From: Ruminococcus flavefaciens
GTDB lineage: Bacteria > Bacillota > Clostridia > Oscillospirales > Ruminococcaceae
Assembly (NCBI RefSeq): GCF_900116855.1
Contig: NZ_UETD01000011.1
Location: 10,400 to 74,399, forward strand
DNA: 64,000 nt
Reading direction: 5' to 3'
Part shown: positions 25,895-34,239 of the stretch, piece after piece
Position numbering within the stretch: position 1 is the first letter of the stretch
How the letters are laid out: each line of letters begins with the position of its first letter
The notes under the pieces: model-generated
Database searches by the model: none
What the model was told of the DNA's origin: nothing
Seen by the model: only the letters and a program-made list of their open reading frames with translations
Translations under genes and position numbers: made by a program

Positions 25895-27955
25895 TTACTT
25901 CTGTTCTCTTACAATTGCCCTGCTTCCGATGAAGGTGAGCAGGAAGTATCCGCCGTAAATGAGTACCACAACTCCTGCGGTAAAGAGCATGGACTTGAAT
26001 ATTCCGCCGCTTACCAGCATTGAAAGCATGAACTTCGCCAGTCTCATACCGAAGTAGGAGTGGAGGCAGGCAAGCAGCAGGGGCAGCGCGAAGAATATTG
26101 CCGACTGTGTGAATACGGACCCCGTTATCTCCTTTTCCTCTACACCCAGCTTTCTCAGCATTGTGTATCTGGAAGCGCTGTCCGAGCTTTCCGAGAGCTC
26201 CTTCAGTGCGAGGATAGCTCCGCAGGAAACAAGGAATATAAAGCCGATGTAGAGTCCGAGGAATGTAACAAGTGCGCCGAGGTCGATGGCATCGTTGGCA
26301 GCCTCTATCCTTGTATAGTATTCTGAATGACCGCCGTCGCCATCGCTGTAAAATTCATCTCTTGCAGCTTCAAAATGCTTGCGGGCTGTCTTTTCAGCTT
26401 CTGCCATAGCTTCTTTATCGCTTGCGTCATAATTTCCTATGACCATAGCCGTAGCTGCTCCGCTCTCGTCAACGACGCTGTCGGGAACTATGAATACACC
26501 GGCATTCAGGGGCTGCATCGAGGGACGTATGATCTCGTAACAGCTCTTATCGTAGCGAGGCTTCAGCGTATTGCCGAATACTGTTATCTCGGGCTTGTCG
26601 GCAAGGAGCCAGTCATATACCGATACCATTCCGCTGAATGTGGCGGTTATTACATACTCGTCCTCGCCCAGCTCCATAGGCTTTCTGCCGTAGAACTTTG
26701 CCAGCGCGTTGTAATCGCTGAGCTTTACTATCTCAATCGGGTAGTCCGACATTACTCCTATGGACTGATTTTCTGAAGTAAACTCGTCCATTCTGTCACC
26801 AATGAAGCTAAATATAGTGAAATCGGGGTCGCAGTAGGAGTGGAACATATAATGCTCCTTGAAATCATCTGCGATATTGAATCCCTTCATCTCGTAGTAC
26901 TTTTCAAGATCGGCAAACTGAGGATTATTCCATTCCTTATCGTCTGCATCATAATGTGTCATTTCACCATAGAAGTCCACGGGGAAGTTCTCCTCCACCT
27001 GCTTGTTCATGTTGTTTCTGATAACGAAAGCAGAGGAAAGTGTGCAGATGGTAACGAAAAGCATGAGACAGATAACTGTCATGGAAGCAACTGTGGTGTT
27101 GACCTTGCTGCTTATCTGACGGAAGGTAAAGCTGTTGAGTCCGCGGTGATACAGTCCCTTGACGGACATTATGACTCTCAGGAGCATTCCTGCCACTGAC
27201 CAGAAAATGAAGAATGTGGAGACTGCTCCCATAATGATGGCTGCAAGTATCTTCTTGGGACCGAGATCCATCTGGTTCCAGCCCACCATGTAGTAGGCAT
27301 AGCCCAGAACCGCGGCTGAGATAAGGAATACTATTACGCAGAGCCACGGGTTCTTCATGGTTATCTTCTCGGAGCGTCTGCCCGACTGCATAAGAGTTAT
27401 GAGCCTGCACTTTCCGATGACGATACCGCTTCTGATGATGACTACTGCATACATGATGCTGAAGTAAATTATAGTCTTTGCGATAGATGAGCCGGAAACA
27501 GTGAACCTGAATTCTGTCATATCGGCTTCAAAGAGGTTGGCGACTACTGCACTCATGACCTGTGAAAGTCCCACGCCGATGAGGAGTCCCACAAAAAGGG
27601 AGCCTATACCGATCATGACGGTCTCGCAGAGGAGAAGTGCGGATATCTTCCATTTGCTCATGCCCAGCATCATATACAGGGCAAATTCTTTATTCCTCCG
27701 CTTCATCAGGAAGCGGCTGGCGTAGACTATGAGGAGTCCCAGCACTATGGCTACGAAGACGCTTACTGCGGATATTGCCTGTACGAGGAACTTGATGAAT
27801 TCCCTGTGATCCTCGGATACACTGAGGAAAGCGGTCTGTGTCTCGATGGCGTTGAATACATAGAAAACCGCAACTCCCACAACGAGGGTGAAGAAATACA
27901 CGGCGTAGTCCTTCAGGCTCTTGCGGATATTGCTAAGTGATATCTTAAAGAGCAT
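25895..27955 (-). CDS. BceB-like ABC permease (antimicrobial-peptide sensing/resistance)
   Basis: 686 aa. FtsX-type permease with about ten membrane helices and a large outside domain between roughly residues 310 and 540 (VEENFPVDFYGEMTHYDAD...), the layout of BceB/VraG proteins. The N-terminus LFKISLSNIRKSLKDYAVYF and FLMKRRNKEFALYMMLGMSK are family hallmarks. These transporters free lipid II-cycle targets from peptide antibiotics and also pass a flux signal to the partner kinase. It overlaps the ATPase gene by 11 nt and is last in the operon. Confidence 0.88.
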   Translation of the reverse strand: MLFKISLSNIRKSLKDYAVYFFTLVVGVAVFYVFNAIETQTAFLSVSEDHREFIKFLVQAISAVSVFVAIVLGLLIVYASRFLMKRRNKEFALYMMLGMSKWKISALLLCETVMIGIGSLFVGLLIGVGLSQVMSAVVANLFEADMTEFRFTVSGSSIAKTIIYFSIMYAVVIIRSGIVIGKCRLITLMQSGRRSEKITMKNPWLCVIVFLISAAVLGYAYYMVGWNQMDLGPKKILAAIIMGAVSTFFIFWSVAGMLLRVIMSVKGLYHRGLNSFTFRQISSKVNTTVASMTVICLMLFVTICTLSSAFVIRNNMNKQVEENFPVDFYGEMTHYDADDKEWNNPQFADLEKYYEMKGFNIADDFKEHYMFHSYCDPDFTIFSFIGDRMDEFTSENQSIGVMSDYPIEIVKLSDYNALAKFYGRKPMELGEDEYVITATFSGMVSVYDWLLADKPEITVFGNTLKPRYDKSCYEIIRPSMQPLNAGVFIVPDSVVDESGAATAMVIGNYDASDKEAMAEAEKTARKHFEAARDEFYSDGDGGHSEYYTRIEAANDAIDLGALVTFLGLYIGFIFLVSCGAILALKELSESSDSASRYTMLRKLGVEEKEITGSVFTQSAIFFALPLLLACLHSYFGMRLAKFMLSMLVSGGIFKSMLFTAGVVVLIYGGYFLLTFIGSRAIVREQK

Positions 27956-28709
27956 CGCTTACGTCACCTCCGAGCAGAGTAACAACGTCGATTATCTTGT
28001 CAAAGAACTGCTTGCGGCTGTCGCCTCCGCGGTTTATCTCGTTGAACACCTTTCCGTCCTTGATGAAAAGCACACGGGAAGCGTAGCTTGCTGTGAAGGA
28101 GTCATGAGTTACCATGATGATAGTTGCATCGTGCACATGGTTGAGGTAGCCGAAGCGCTCAAGGAGCATTTTTGCCGACTTTGAGTCGAGAGCTCCCGTA
28201 GGCTCATCTGCAAGGACAAGCTTGGGGTTTGTGACGATAGCTCTTGCGGAAGCAACTCTCTGCTTCTGACCGCCCGACATCTGGTATGGGTATTTATTCA
28301 GCACATCTGTTATTCCAAGCTGCTCTGCAACGCTCTTTACCAGCTTGTCGATCTCCTTTGCGGAGCGCTTCTGAATGGAGAGCGCGAGTGCAATGTTCTC
28401 ATAAGCGGTAAGAGTGTCCATAAGGTTGAAGTCCTGAAAGATGAAGCCCAGCTTCTCGCGGCGGAACCTGTTCAGCGCCTTGCCTTTGAGCTTTGTGATG
28501 TCGGTATCCTCAAGGAAGATATTGCCTGCGGTAACGCGGTCGATGGTGGAGATGCAGTTCAGCAGAGTGGTCTTGCCGCTTCCCGAAGCACCCATTATAG
28601 CCGTGAACTCGCCCTTGTCAACTGTGAACGAGATATCGTCAACAGCTTTTGTGAGGCTGGACTTGTTTCCGTAGTATTTCTCGACGTTCTGTAATTTAAG
28701 TAATGCCAT
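27945..28709 (-). CDS. BceA-like ABC transporter ATPase
   Basis: 254 aa. Walker A GASGSGKTT (~39-47), Q-loop FIFQDFNLMDTLTAYENIAL (~88-107), signature MSGGQKQRVASARAIV (~143-158), Walker B LVLADEPTGALDSKS (~164-178), H-loop IMVTHDSFTA. It belongs to the MacB/BceA type and powers the overlapping permease. The ATG at 28709 follows AGGAG and lies 12 nt after the small membrane gene. Confidence 0.92.
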   Translation of the reverse strand: MALLKLQNVEKYYGNKSSLTKAVDDISFTVDKGEFTAIMGASGSGKTTLLNCISTIDRVTAGNIFLEDTDITKLKGKALNRFRREKLGFIFQDFNLMDTLTAYENIALALSIQKRSAKEIDKLVKSVAEQLGITDVLNKYPYQMSGGQKQRVASARAIVTNPKLVLADEPTGALDSKSAKMLLERFGYLNHVHDATIIMVTHDSFTASYASRVLFIKDGKVFNEINRGGDSRKQFFDKIIDVVTLLGGDVSDAL

Positions 28710-28721
28710 TTCTGTATCTCC

Positions 28722-28943
28722 TTATTCTGCATTAATTGTTCTCTTTTTTCTTCCCATGTACCATGCGCACAGGTAATAAACTGCAAATGTGCCCCAGAAG
28801 ATGGCGTCTACCACATTATTGCGGGGGTCGCCTGCGGTCTTGGGTCTGAATATCTCATATAATTCTACGCCGCTGATGGGCACTATGCAGACACTGCTGA
28901 CAATAAAAAGAACTCTGATGATTTTTGAAGCAAGATTTTTCAT
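28722..28943 (-). CDS. Small two-helix membrane protein in the Bce-type operon
   Basis: 73 aa with two membrane segments (~7-28 IIRVLFIVSSVCIVPISGV and ~46-64 AIFWGTFAVYYLCAWYMG) and a basic tail GRKKRT. The ATG at 28943 follows AAAGGA. It is the first gene after the Bce-type operator and sits 12 nt before the ATPase gene, so it should be coexpressed with the transporter. I do not recognise its family; a role as an accessory subunit is inference. Confidence 0.75.
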   Translation of the reverse strand: MKNLASKIIRVLFIVSSVCIVPISGVELYEIFRPKTAGDPRNNVVDAIFWGTFAVYYLCAWYMGRKKRTINAE

Positions 28944-29001
28944 AAGATCATTTCCTTTCGGTATTTATCTTCGGGAGCTCTGTTTCCCTTTCCATGATCT
29001 T

Positions 29002-29064
29002 ATTATACACCCGTAAACATTTCAGGTCGCGCGTTCAATATTACTCAACATTACAATTTTGTAA
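29002..29064 (-). promoter_or_regulatory. Bce-type operator and promoter of the transporter operon
   Basis: TTACA-ATTT-TGTAA at 29051-29064 exactly fits the published BceR box TNACA-N4-TGTAA, and is extended by AAC/GTT on its two sides. On the minus strand it sits ~44 bp upstream of a TATAAT (29002-29007) with no good -35, as expected for an activator-dependent promoter. The adjacent BceR-like regulator is the obvious ligand. Confidence 0.72.
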
Positions 29065-29084
29065 GGTTGCGTCAGTAATTAGTA

Positions 29085-29104
29085 GGGACGCCCATCGGGC
29101 GTCC
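29085..29104. repeat. Small GC palindrome
   Basis: GGGACGCCC-ATC-GGGCGTCC just past the kinase gene, in the same TAGGG(G) context as the palindromes at 25.7, 49.9 and 55.1 kb. It may weakly end the kinase transcript, but no T-tract follows. Confidence 0.6.
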
Positions 29105-29113
29105 GCTGTATAC

Positions 29114-30130
29114 TTATACCATCTTGTAGAACTTGTTTTTGGCAAAGGCAATGGTGAATTCGGTGTACTTGTCCTTTTCCGACGCGGCAGTTATACTGTG
29201 TCCCAGCCTGTCGCAGAGGTTCTTTACGATGTAGAGACCCATACCGGTAGACTTCGCATAAGTGCGTCCGTTCTCGCCTGTGAAGCTCTTTTCAAATATT
29301 CGCGGCAGGTCAGCCTCGCATATGCCTGTTCCGTTATCGCGGAAGCGCAGGAGCACTCTGTCGGGGAGGTCCTCGGCGGATATCCTTATAACGGGCTCTC
29401 TGCCCTCAACTGTGTATTTAAGGCTGTTTGCCATGAGCTGTCCCAGTATGAACTCCAGCCACTTTCCGTCGGTCATAACAGACAGACCAAGGCCCTCGGT
29501 CTCTATGGAAGCTCCGCAGAGCTGTGCGGTCTCGCGGTTTTTCATTGCCACATTCGCCACGGTGCGCTTCAGCGCAGTCTCTTTTATAATGTAGTCCTTT
29601 TCCGCGTTCTCGGAGCGTGCGTAGTACAGCACCTGATCGGTATAGCCGTCTATGCGGCTGAGCTGCTCCTGAAACTTCTCCCCCAGCTCATCGCAGTGAT
29701 TGTGCGCCATGAGCTGAAGGCTCGCCACGGGAAGCTTTATCTCGTGTACCCACATCTCTATGAACTCGCGGAAATCATCGGCAGTCCGCTTGTACGCGGA
29801 TACGTTCTCGCACATGGACTTGTTTGCGATGCAGAAGCCGTCGTACATTATCTGTCCGTCGAGAAAATCGGGACGTTTCAGCATTTCGTGGATAAGGTAT
29901 TTCTTGTCAAGTCCGTCAAGCTTGCCCTGCATATCGTCGTAAAAGCGCTTTTTCCTGAAAAAGCCCGCTGTCTCCTCGGCAATGAGGAACAGCCCGAAGA
30001 TAACGCAGATAGTGGCGGTAAGCTGACCGCTGACCCTGAATGCGGTGAGAAAGAGCAGCATAAGTCCCAGTGAAATGGCTGCGATAAGGAAGAACCACAG
30101 CCTGTCTTTAAGATAGTCCCGAAGTCTCAT
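29114..30130 (-). CDS. BceS-like intramembrane-sensing histidine kinase
   Basis: 338 aa. Two membrane helices lie near the N-terminus (~10-33 and ~38-57) with almost no outside loop, typical of kinases that sense through a Bce transporter. The phospho-acceptor box is WVHEIKLPVASLQL (~128-141). ATPase motifs are FILGQLMANSLKYT (N box), RFRDNGTGICEADLPRIFEKSF and STGMGLYIVKNLCDRLG. The start overlaps the end of the regulator gene by 4 nt (ATGA). It should phosphorylate the regulator when the transporter meets a peptide antibiotic. Confidence 0.92.
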   Translation of the reverse strand: MRLRDYLKDRLWFFLIAAISLGLMLLFLTAFRVSGQLTATICVIFGLFLIAEETAGFFRKKRFYDDMQGKLDGLDKKYLIHEMLKRPDFLDGQIMYDGFCIANKSMCENVSAYKRTADDFREFIEMWVHEIKLPVASLQLMAHNHCDELGEKFQEQLSRIDGYTDQVLYYARSENAEKDYIIKETALKRTVANVAMKNRETAQLCGASIETEGLGLSVMTDGKWLEFILGQLMANSLKYTVEGREPVIRISAEDLPDRVLLRFRDNGTGICEADLPRIFEKSFTGENGRTYAKSTGMGLYIVKNLCDRLGHSITAASEKDKYTEFTIAFAKNKFYKMV

Positions 30131-30789
30131 CTCAGTATGTACCCCTGCTTCTTTCTGGTCTCAATAGCGTCTTCGCAGCCCAGCTCGGCAAGCTTTGAGC
30201 GGAGTCGGCTTATGTTGACGGTGAGAGCATTGTCGTTCACGAATTCGTCGTTGTCCCAGAGAGCCGTCATAAGCTCGTCACGGGTGACGATGGAGCCCTT
30301 TCTGTCCAGCATGAAGCGGAAAATTATCATCTCGTTCTTGGTCAGAGTCATCTCGCGGCTGCCGTCGGAAAGGCTTCCCTTTGCGTCATTGACCTGCAAG
30401 CCGTTGTAGGTCTGCACCGAGACTGCGGCGGCGGAGCGTTTAAGCACTGCGGATATCCTAAGCAGGAGTATGGTGGGATTGTAGGGCTTGGTTATGTAGT
30501 CATCGGCGCCGTAACTCATGGACAGCACCTCGTCGGTCTCGGAGGTCCTGCTGGTGACCATGATAACGGGAGTATCTGTTTCCTTGCGTATCTCCTTCAA
30601 CAGCTGCTCGCCGTTGAGATTTGGTATGTTTATGTCCATAAGGATGAGATCAGCGTTTGCACCCAGCACCTCTGCACGGGAGTTGGCAAAGTCCGTAAGG
30701 CACTCCGCCTCATAGCCCGAATTCCGCAGTAGCTCCGCAAGCTCCTCTCTTATTGACCTGTCGTCCTCTACTATATATATCTTGCTCAT
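30127..30789 (-). CDS. BceR-like response regulator (OmpR family)
   Basis: 220 aa. The receiver domain has acidic pocket VEDDRSIREE, phospho-acceptor Asp in LILMDINIPNLNG (~53), and VTSRTSETDEVLSMSYGADDYITKPYNP. The winged-helix DNA-binding domain begins ~130 (LTKNEMIIFRFMLDRKGSIVTRDELMTALW...VNISRLRSKL). It should bind the TTACA-N4-TGTAA site upstream of the transporter genes. The ATG at 30789 follows GAGGT. Confidence 0.92.
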   Translation of the reverse strand: MSKIYIVEDDRSIREELAELLRNSGYEAECLTDFANSRAEVLGANADLILMDINIPNLNGEQLLKEIRKETDTPVIMVTSRTSETDEVLSMSYGADDYITKPYNPTILLLRISAVLKRSAAAVSVQTYNGLQVNDAKGSLSDGSREMTLTKNEMIIFRFMLDRKGSIVTRDELMTALWDNDEFVNDNALTVNISRLRSKLAELGCEDAIETRKKQGYILR

Positions 30790-30825
30790 ATTGCACCTCG
30801 TGAAATTAATTCTGAAACTCCCATA

Positions 30826-30854
30826 ATTATAGCATATAATTTTATTAATAGCAA
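30826..30854 (-). promoter_or_regulatory. Promoter of the two-component system
   Basis: Minus strand TTGCTA (30849-30854), 17 bp, TATAAT (30826-30831). A second copy of the same block, TTGCTA-17-TATAAG, occurs at 30920-30948 in the repeat described next, so there may be tandem promoters. Confidence 0.65.
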
Positions 30855-30884
30855 GATGCGCGTGGATAAAGTGCTTTTTTGTAA

Positions 30885-31110
30885 AGCTCTGCCGCGAAAC
30901 AGCCTGCGGGGGCTCCCCGCTTATAGCATATAATTATATTAATAGCAAGATACGCGGAGAAAAAGCTGCCCAGCATAAGAACTCTGCCGCGAAACAGGGG
31001 GCGGCGGCTCCCTGCTTATAACATAAAAATGAGGAAAGGGCGACAGCCGCGGAGCAAAAGCTGACTTGCGGACAGCTCTGCTGCGAAACAGCCTGCGGGG
31101 GCTCCCCGCT
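30885..31110. repeat. Three ~95-bp direct repeats
   Basis: The block CTCTGCCGCGAAACAG... followed by a GGGGGCTCCCCGCT-like hairpin starts near 30885, 30980 and 31074 (periods 95 and 94). Copies 1 and 3 are nearly identical over 37 bases. An AT-rich partner block (TATAGCATATAAT...AATAGCAAGAT) precedes copy 1 and lies between copies 1 and 2. No spacers or gene are present, so this is not a CRISPR. It fills the 422-bp gap between the regulator gene and the patatin gene. Confidence 0.75.
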
Positions 31111-31129
31111 AACTATGATCCGCAAATGC

Positions 31130-31158
31130 TTGACTTTTTCTGCGGCTTTGTTTATAAT
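31130..31158 (+). promoter_or_regulatory. Promoter of the patatin gene
   Basis: TTGACT (31130-31135), 17 bp, TATAAT (31153-31158), 54 nt before the start codon. Confidence 0.78.
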
Positions 31159-31211
31159 ATATAATGACTAAGGGTCATTATTATCATCACACTTGGAACG
31201 AGGAAACTAAC

Positions 31212-32123
31212 ATGAAAAAAATTCAGGTATATTCGGGCATAGGTGCGCTTCCCTCGGGAAGTGCCTCAGATAATATAACAGAGGGCTGCATGGTGCTGGA
31301 GGGCGGCGCATTCCGCGGAGTGTACACCTCGGGAGTCCTCGATGCTCTCATGGAGGAGGACATAAATATGCGCTGCACCGTGGGAGTCTCCGCAGGCGCT
31401 CTCAACGGCGTCAACTACGTCACGGGACAGATAGGACGCTCGGGCAGGATAAATCTCCGCTACCGCCACGACAGCCGTTATGTGGGCGCAAAGGCTATAC
31501 GCCGCAACAAAGGCATTATCGGCTTCGACTTTGTTTTCGGCGATATGGACAGAGTTCCGCACCTTGACAAGAAGCGCTTCATGGACAGGTCAAGGCAGTT
31601 CTACATAGTTGTCACAAATCTGAAAACAGGCAGGACCGAGTATCTCGAAAAGAATTCGGGCATACCGCCCCTCCGAGCAGTCCGCGCCTCGGCTTCCATG
31701 CCTTTCGTATCAAAGCCCGTCATCATCAATGGCACCCCCTATCTGGACGGCGGATGCAGCTGCAAGATACCATATCAGTTTGCCATAGACAAGGGCTTCG
31801 ACAAGATAATCGTAATCAAGACAAGATATGCGGAGTTCAGAAAGCCCGTCAGCACAAGGCAGCTCCGCGCAGAGAATATAGTATACCGCAATTATTCGCA
31901 GTTTGCAAAGGCGCTCATCAACAGCAACGCCGACTACAACAGACAGTGCGACGAGCTGGAGAAGCTGGCTGACGAGGGCAGGATATTCCTCATAACGCCC
32001 TCGGAGGCTATTGACATAAGCCGTCTTGAAGGCGATATGGAGAAGCTGGGACATCTCTATCATATGGGCTATAACGACGCCAAAGCAAATCTCCCTGCTC
32101 TGAGAGAATACCTCAGCAGGTAA
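31212..32123 (+). CDS. Patatin-like phospholipase
   Basis: 303 aa, cytosolic, with no signal peptide. The glycine-rich oxyanion loop is EGGAFRGVYTSGVLDAL (~30-46), the nucleophile elbow GVSAGALNG (Ser ~61) and the catalytic Asp motif YLDGGCS (~177-183). The fold hydrolyses acyl esters of lipids with a Ser-Asp dyad. It resembles the YjjU/RssA-type bacterial patatins rather than toxin types. It has its own promoter and terminator, so is monocistronic. The ATG at 31212 follows GAGG; an upstream in-frame ATG overlaps the promoter. Confidence 0.9.
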   Translation: MKKIQVYSGIGALPSGSASDNITEGCMVLEGGAFRGVYTSGVLDALMEEDINMRCTVGVSAGALNGVNYVTGQIGRSGRINLRYRHDSRYVGAKAIRRNKGIIGFDFVFGDMDRVPHLDKKRFMDRSRQFYIVVTNLKTGRTEYLEKNSGIPPLRAVRASASMPFVSKPVIINGTPYLDGGCSCKIPYQFAIDKGFDKIIVIKTRYAEFRKPVSTRQLRAENIVYRNYSQFAKALINSNADYNRQCDELEKLADEGRIFLITPSEAIDISRLEGDMEKLGHLYHMGYNDAKANLPALREYLSR

Positions 32124-32164
32124 ATCATAATGGCAGTATCCCACAGTAACACTAACGGGATAAC

Positions 32165-32209
32165 AAAACGCCCCGAAGCGATACATTATCGCTTCGGGGC
32201 GAATATTTT
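32165..32209. terminator. Bidirectional terminator after the patatin gene
   Basis: Perfect 15-bp stem (32169-32183 with 32187-32201), CAT loop, A-tract before and ATATTTTT after. It serves both convergent genes. Confidence 0.9.
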
Positions 32210-33711
32210 TACTGAACAGTCGCTAATGCAGCGGCTGCTTTTCTTTCCTTCTTTTTAAGACTCTTCTTTGTCTTTCGGAACAGGAAGCCGATGATGAGCT
32301 CCGCTGCACCTATTGCAATGAGCATTACCGAGAATGGCAGCAGCAGGCTCTCTGCCAGATAGAAGCATACATTATGTGTGAATGTGAAGCCTATGGCTGA
32401 GCCTACGACAATTGCAAGTCCTGTCAGGAACACGATGAGTCCCACAAATGTGAAGATGGTACCGTAGAAGCCTGTGACAAATCTTGCGCGCTTTCTCACT
32501 ATGGCTGCTATCCAGATAAGGAACAGCAGGAAAAGTGCTCCGAGGATGCCGATAGTGATGAAAGAGGTTGCATAGCTTACCTTGTCCACATCAAAGCCAA
32601 GCTTTCTGTTCCACTCCTTAACGTTCATGGTGTCGGAGAAGTTGTCCTTTTCCAGATTTTTCTGAAGCAGGTCGTAATCCGACTCGGTAAGGTCATAGTC
32701 GAATTCCTTTGAGGAAGCGTCCTTGTTGCCTCTGATGAAGTCGTTGACGAAGTCCTCAGCGGTTATGGACGGGTCACTTCCGTCGCCGTCTATAATGTAG
32801 TCCAGATAGCCCTCTGCAACTTCGCCTGCATACTCGCGGAAATCCGACGCCAGCATAAATCTCTTGAAGCCGGCCTCGTCGGCAGCTCCCTTTGTTGCTG
32901 TCCTGAAGCCGAGTGAATCATACAGAGTCTTTGACATTTCCTTGCCGTCGAACTTTGCTGTAAGAGTGGTGTCAGCGTCAAGCTTTTCCGCTCTGCGCCT
33001 GATGATGCTTCCGTCTGCACCTACCTTTACGGCGGTGAGGAGACTGACCAGAAGCAGGAATATGATTGTGAATACAGTCACCAGTGAAGCTGCGAAGATA
33101 CGTCCGCCGCCGACCTTGGCTTTAGCCTTGGGCTTTGACTCGGACTGTGCAGGCATGGGAGCGGGTGCAGGTGACGGTGCAGGCGTTGGCTGTACGGGAG
33201 CCTGTGGATGCTGTGCCTGCGGCATCAGAGGAGGCGGAGCAAAGCTGCCGCTCTGAGCACCGCTGCTATTTCCCGAAAACTGATTTGTATGTACGTTGTA
33301 GGAGCTGTACGGCTCATTCTGTATCGGTATCTTCATGGTGTCGCTGTTATCGTTGAGACTGTCGGGAGCGCCGTTCACAGGCGGCTCGGGAGCCTCCTCC
33401 TGCTTCGGGAAGCTTGCAGGCTCATCGAAAACATTCTCCGCAGGCGGAATAGGTGAGGGCTCGGGTATCACAACTGTATCAGCTGTGCTGAGTATCTCCG
33501 TGGGTTCATCATCAAGAAGCTGCGCCTGCTCCTGAGTGAGACTGAGAGTTTCCTCGTTGTCGGCGATGACTTCCTCAAGGTGTGGCAGTATAGAGGTCGG
33601 CTCATTATCAACGAATACGTCATGAGCTTCCTCTTCTTTAAGCGAGGAGCCGCACTCGGTACAGAACAGAGCGTCATCGGGCATCTCGCTTCCGCATTTA
33701 TTGCATTTCAT
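32209..33711 (-). CDS. Zinc-ribbon membrane protein
   Basis: 500 aa. An N-terminal double-Cys zinc ribbon (CNKCGSEMPDDALFCTECG, 3-21) leads to an acidic region (~25-120) and a Pro/Ala-rich stretch (~150-195). A membrane helix follows (~200-230, FAASLVTVFTIIFLLLVSLL). A globular outside part (~235-375) comes next, then three more helices (~385-490; FITIGILGALFLLFLIWIA, LIVFLTGLAIVVGSAIGF, SLLLPFSVMLIAIGAAEL) and a Lys-rich tail. I know no function; similar ribbon-plus-membrane proteins are common in Clostridia. It has a perfect promoter and a leader hairpin upstream, and stands alone. Confidence 0.82.
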   Translation of the reverse strand: MKCNKCGSEMPDDALFCTECGSSLKEEEAHDVFVDNEPTSILPHLEEVIADNEETLSLTQEQAQLLDDEPTEILSTADTVVIPEPSPIPPAENVFDEPASFPKQEEAPEPPVNGAPDSLNDNSDTMKIPIQNEPYSSYNVHTNQFSGNSSGAQSGSFAPPPLMPQAQHPQAPVQPTPAPSPAPAPMPAQSESKPKAKAKVGGGRIFAASLVTVFTIIFLLLVSLLTAVKVGADGSIIRRRAEKLDADTTLTAKFDGKEMSKTLYDSLGFRTATKGAADEAGFKRFMLASDFREYAGEVAEGYLDYIIDGDGSDPSITAEDFVNDFIRGNKDASSKEFDYDLTESDYDLLQKNLEKDNFSDTMNVKEWNRKLGFDVDKVSYATSFITIGILGALFLLFLIWIAAIVRKRARFVTGFYGTIFTFVGLIVFLTGLAIVVGSAIGFTFTHNVCFYLAESLLLPFSVMLIAIGAAELIIGFLFRKTKKSLKKKERKAAAALATVQ

Positions 33712-33784
33712 GATATCCCTCCTGTAATAGTATTGAGGTTGATGCTGTAATGATCAATGTCTGCTCCCTGAGCATAGTCAGGGG

Positions 33785-33850
33785 CAATAACCGCAAAAAG
33801 GCGGTTATTGAGTTTACATTAATTATAAGTCATATGGTAAAATATGTCAA
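33785..33850 (-). promoter_or_regulatory. Promoter and leader hairpin of the zinc-ribbon gene
   Basis: Minus strand TTGACA (33845-33850), 17 bp, TATAAT (33822-33827), a perfect match. The leader starts with a 10-bp perfect hairpin CAATAACCGC/GCGGTTATTG (33785-33810). Confidence 0.82.
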
Positions 33851-33923
33851 GTAAAAAAATTATGACATATGATTACATATCGGTGATATCTCACGATTTT
33901 TCGCAGCTTATGTCGCAGCGCAT

Positions 33924-34238
33924 AAAAAAGCCCGCTTAAGGGCGGTACTCTTATAGAAGTTTTACAAGTGATATTGAGGAAAACCCTTTTGAAAAAGGGT
34001 TCTTCCTCAAACTCCTTTCCTAAAACTTTCAGCATTAAATTTAGCCCCAACAGGGCGCTCTCAGTATTATTACTGATTTTCACATCTTGTGTGAAGCGCC
34101 CTGTTGGGGCTAAATTCAGTTATAAAGTCTTTGGAAAAAGGGGGCTTGGGGGAAAAGAACCTTTCCTCAGAAAGGTTTTTTCCCCCAATAATTACATATA
34201 AACTTCTATATAAGTACTACTCTTAAGCGGGCTTTTTT
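33924..34238. repeat. 315-bp nested palindromic element
   Basis: The ends are inverted repeats of ~41 bp (AAAAAAGCCCGCTTAAG...TATAGAAGTTT on the left, its complement on the right to 34238). Inside lie a hairpin GAGGAA...TTCCTC (33976-34008), a perfect 22-bp inverted repeat (34038-34059 with 34095-34116, AATTTAGCCCCAACAGGGCGCT) and a second hairpin GGGGGAAAA...TTTTTTCCCCC (34147-34185). The flanking CTCAAACTCCTTTCC and GGAAAAAGGGGGCTTGG are also roughly complementary. The whole element could fold into one branched structure. It has no open frame of note. It looks like a MITE-like or structured-RNA element, and its right end gives the LRR gene its terminator. Confidence 0.85.
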
Positions 34239-34239
34239 G

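Noticed and set aside
30885-31110. Possible second CRISPR array
   Set aside because: Only three repeats of ~95 bp directly in tandem without spacers, and containing promoter-like blocks.
31212-32123. Patatin gene as a CBASS effector
   Set aside because: No nucleotidyltransferase or other CBASS gene beside it; own promoter and terminator.
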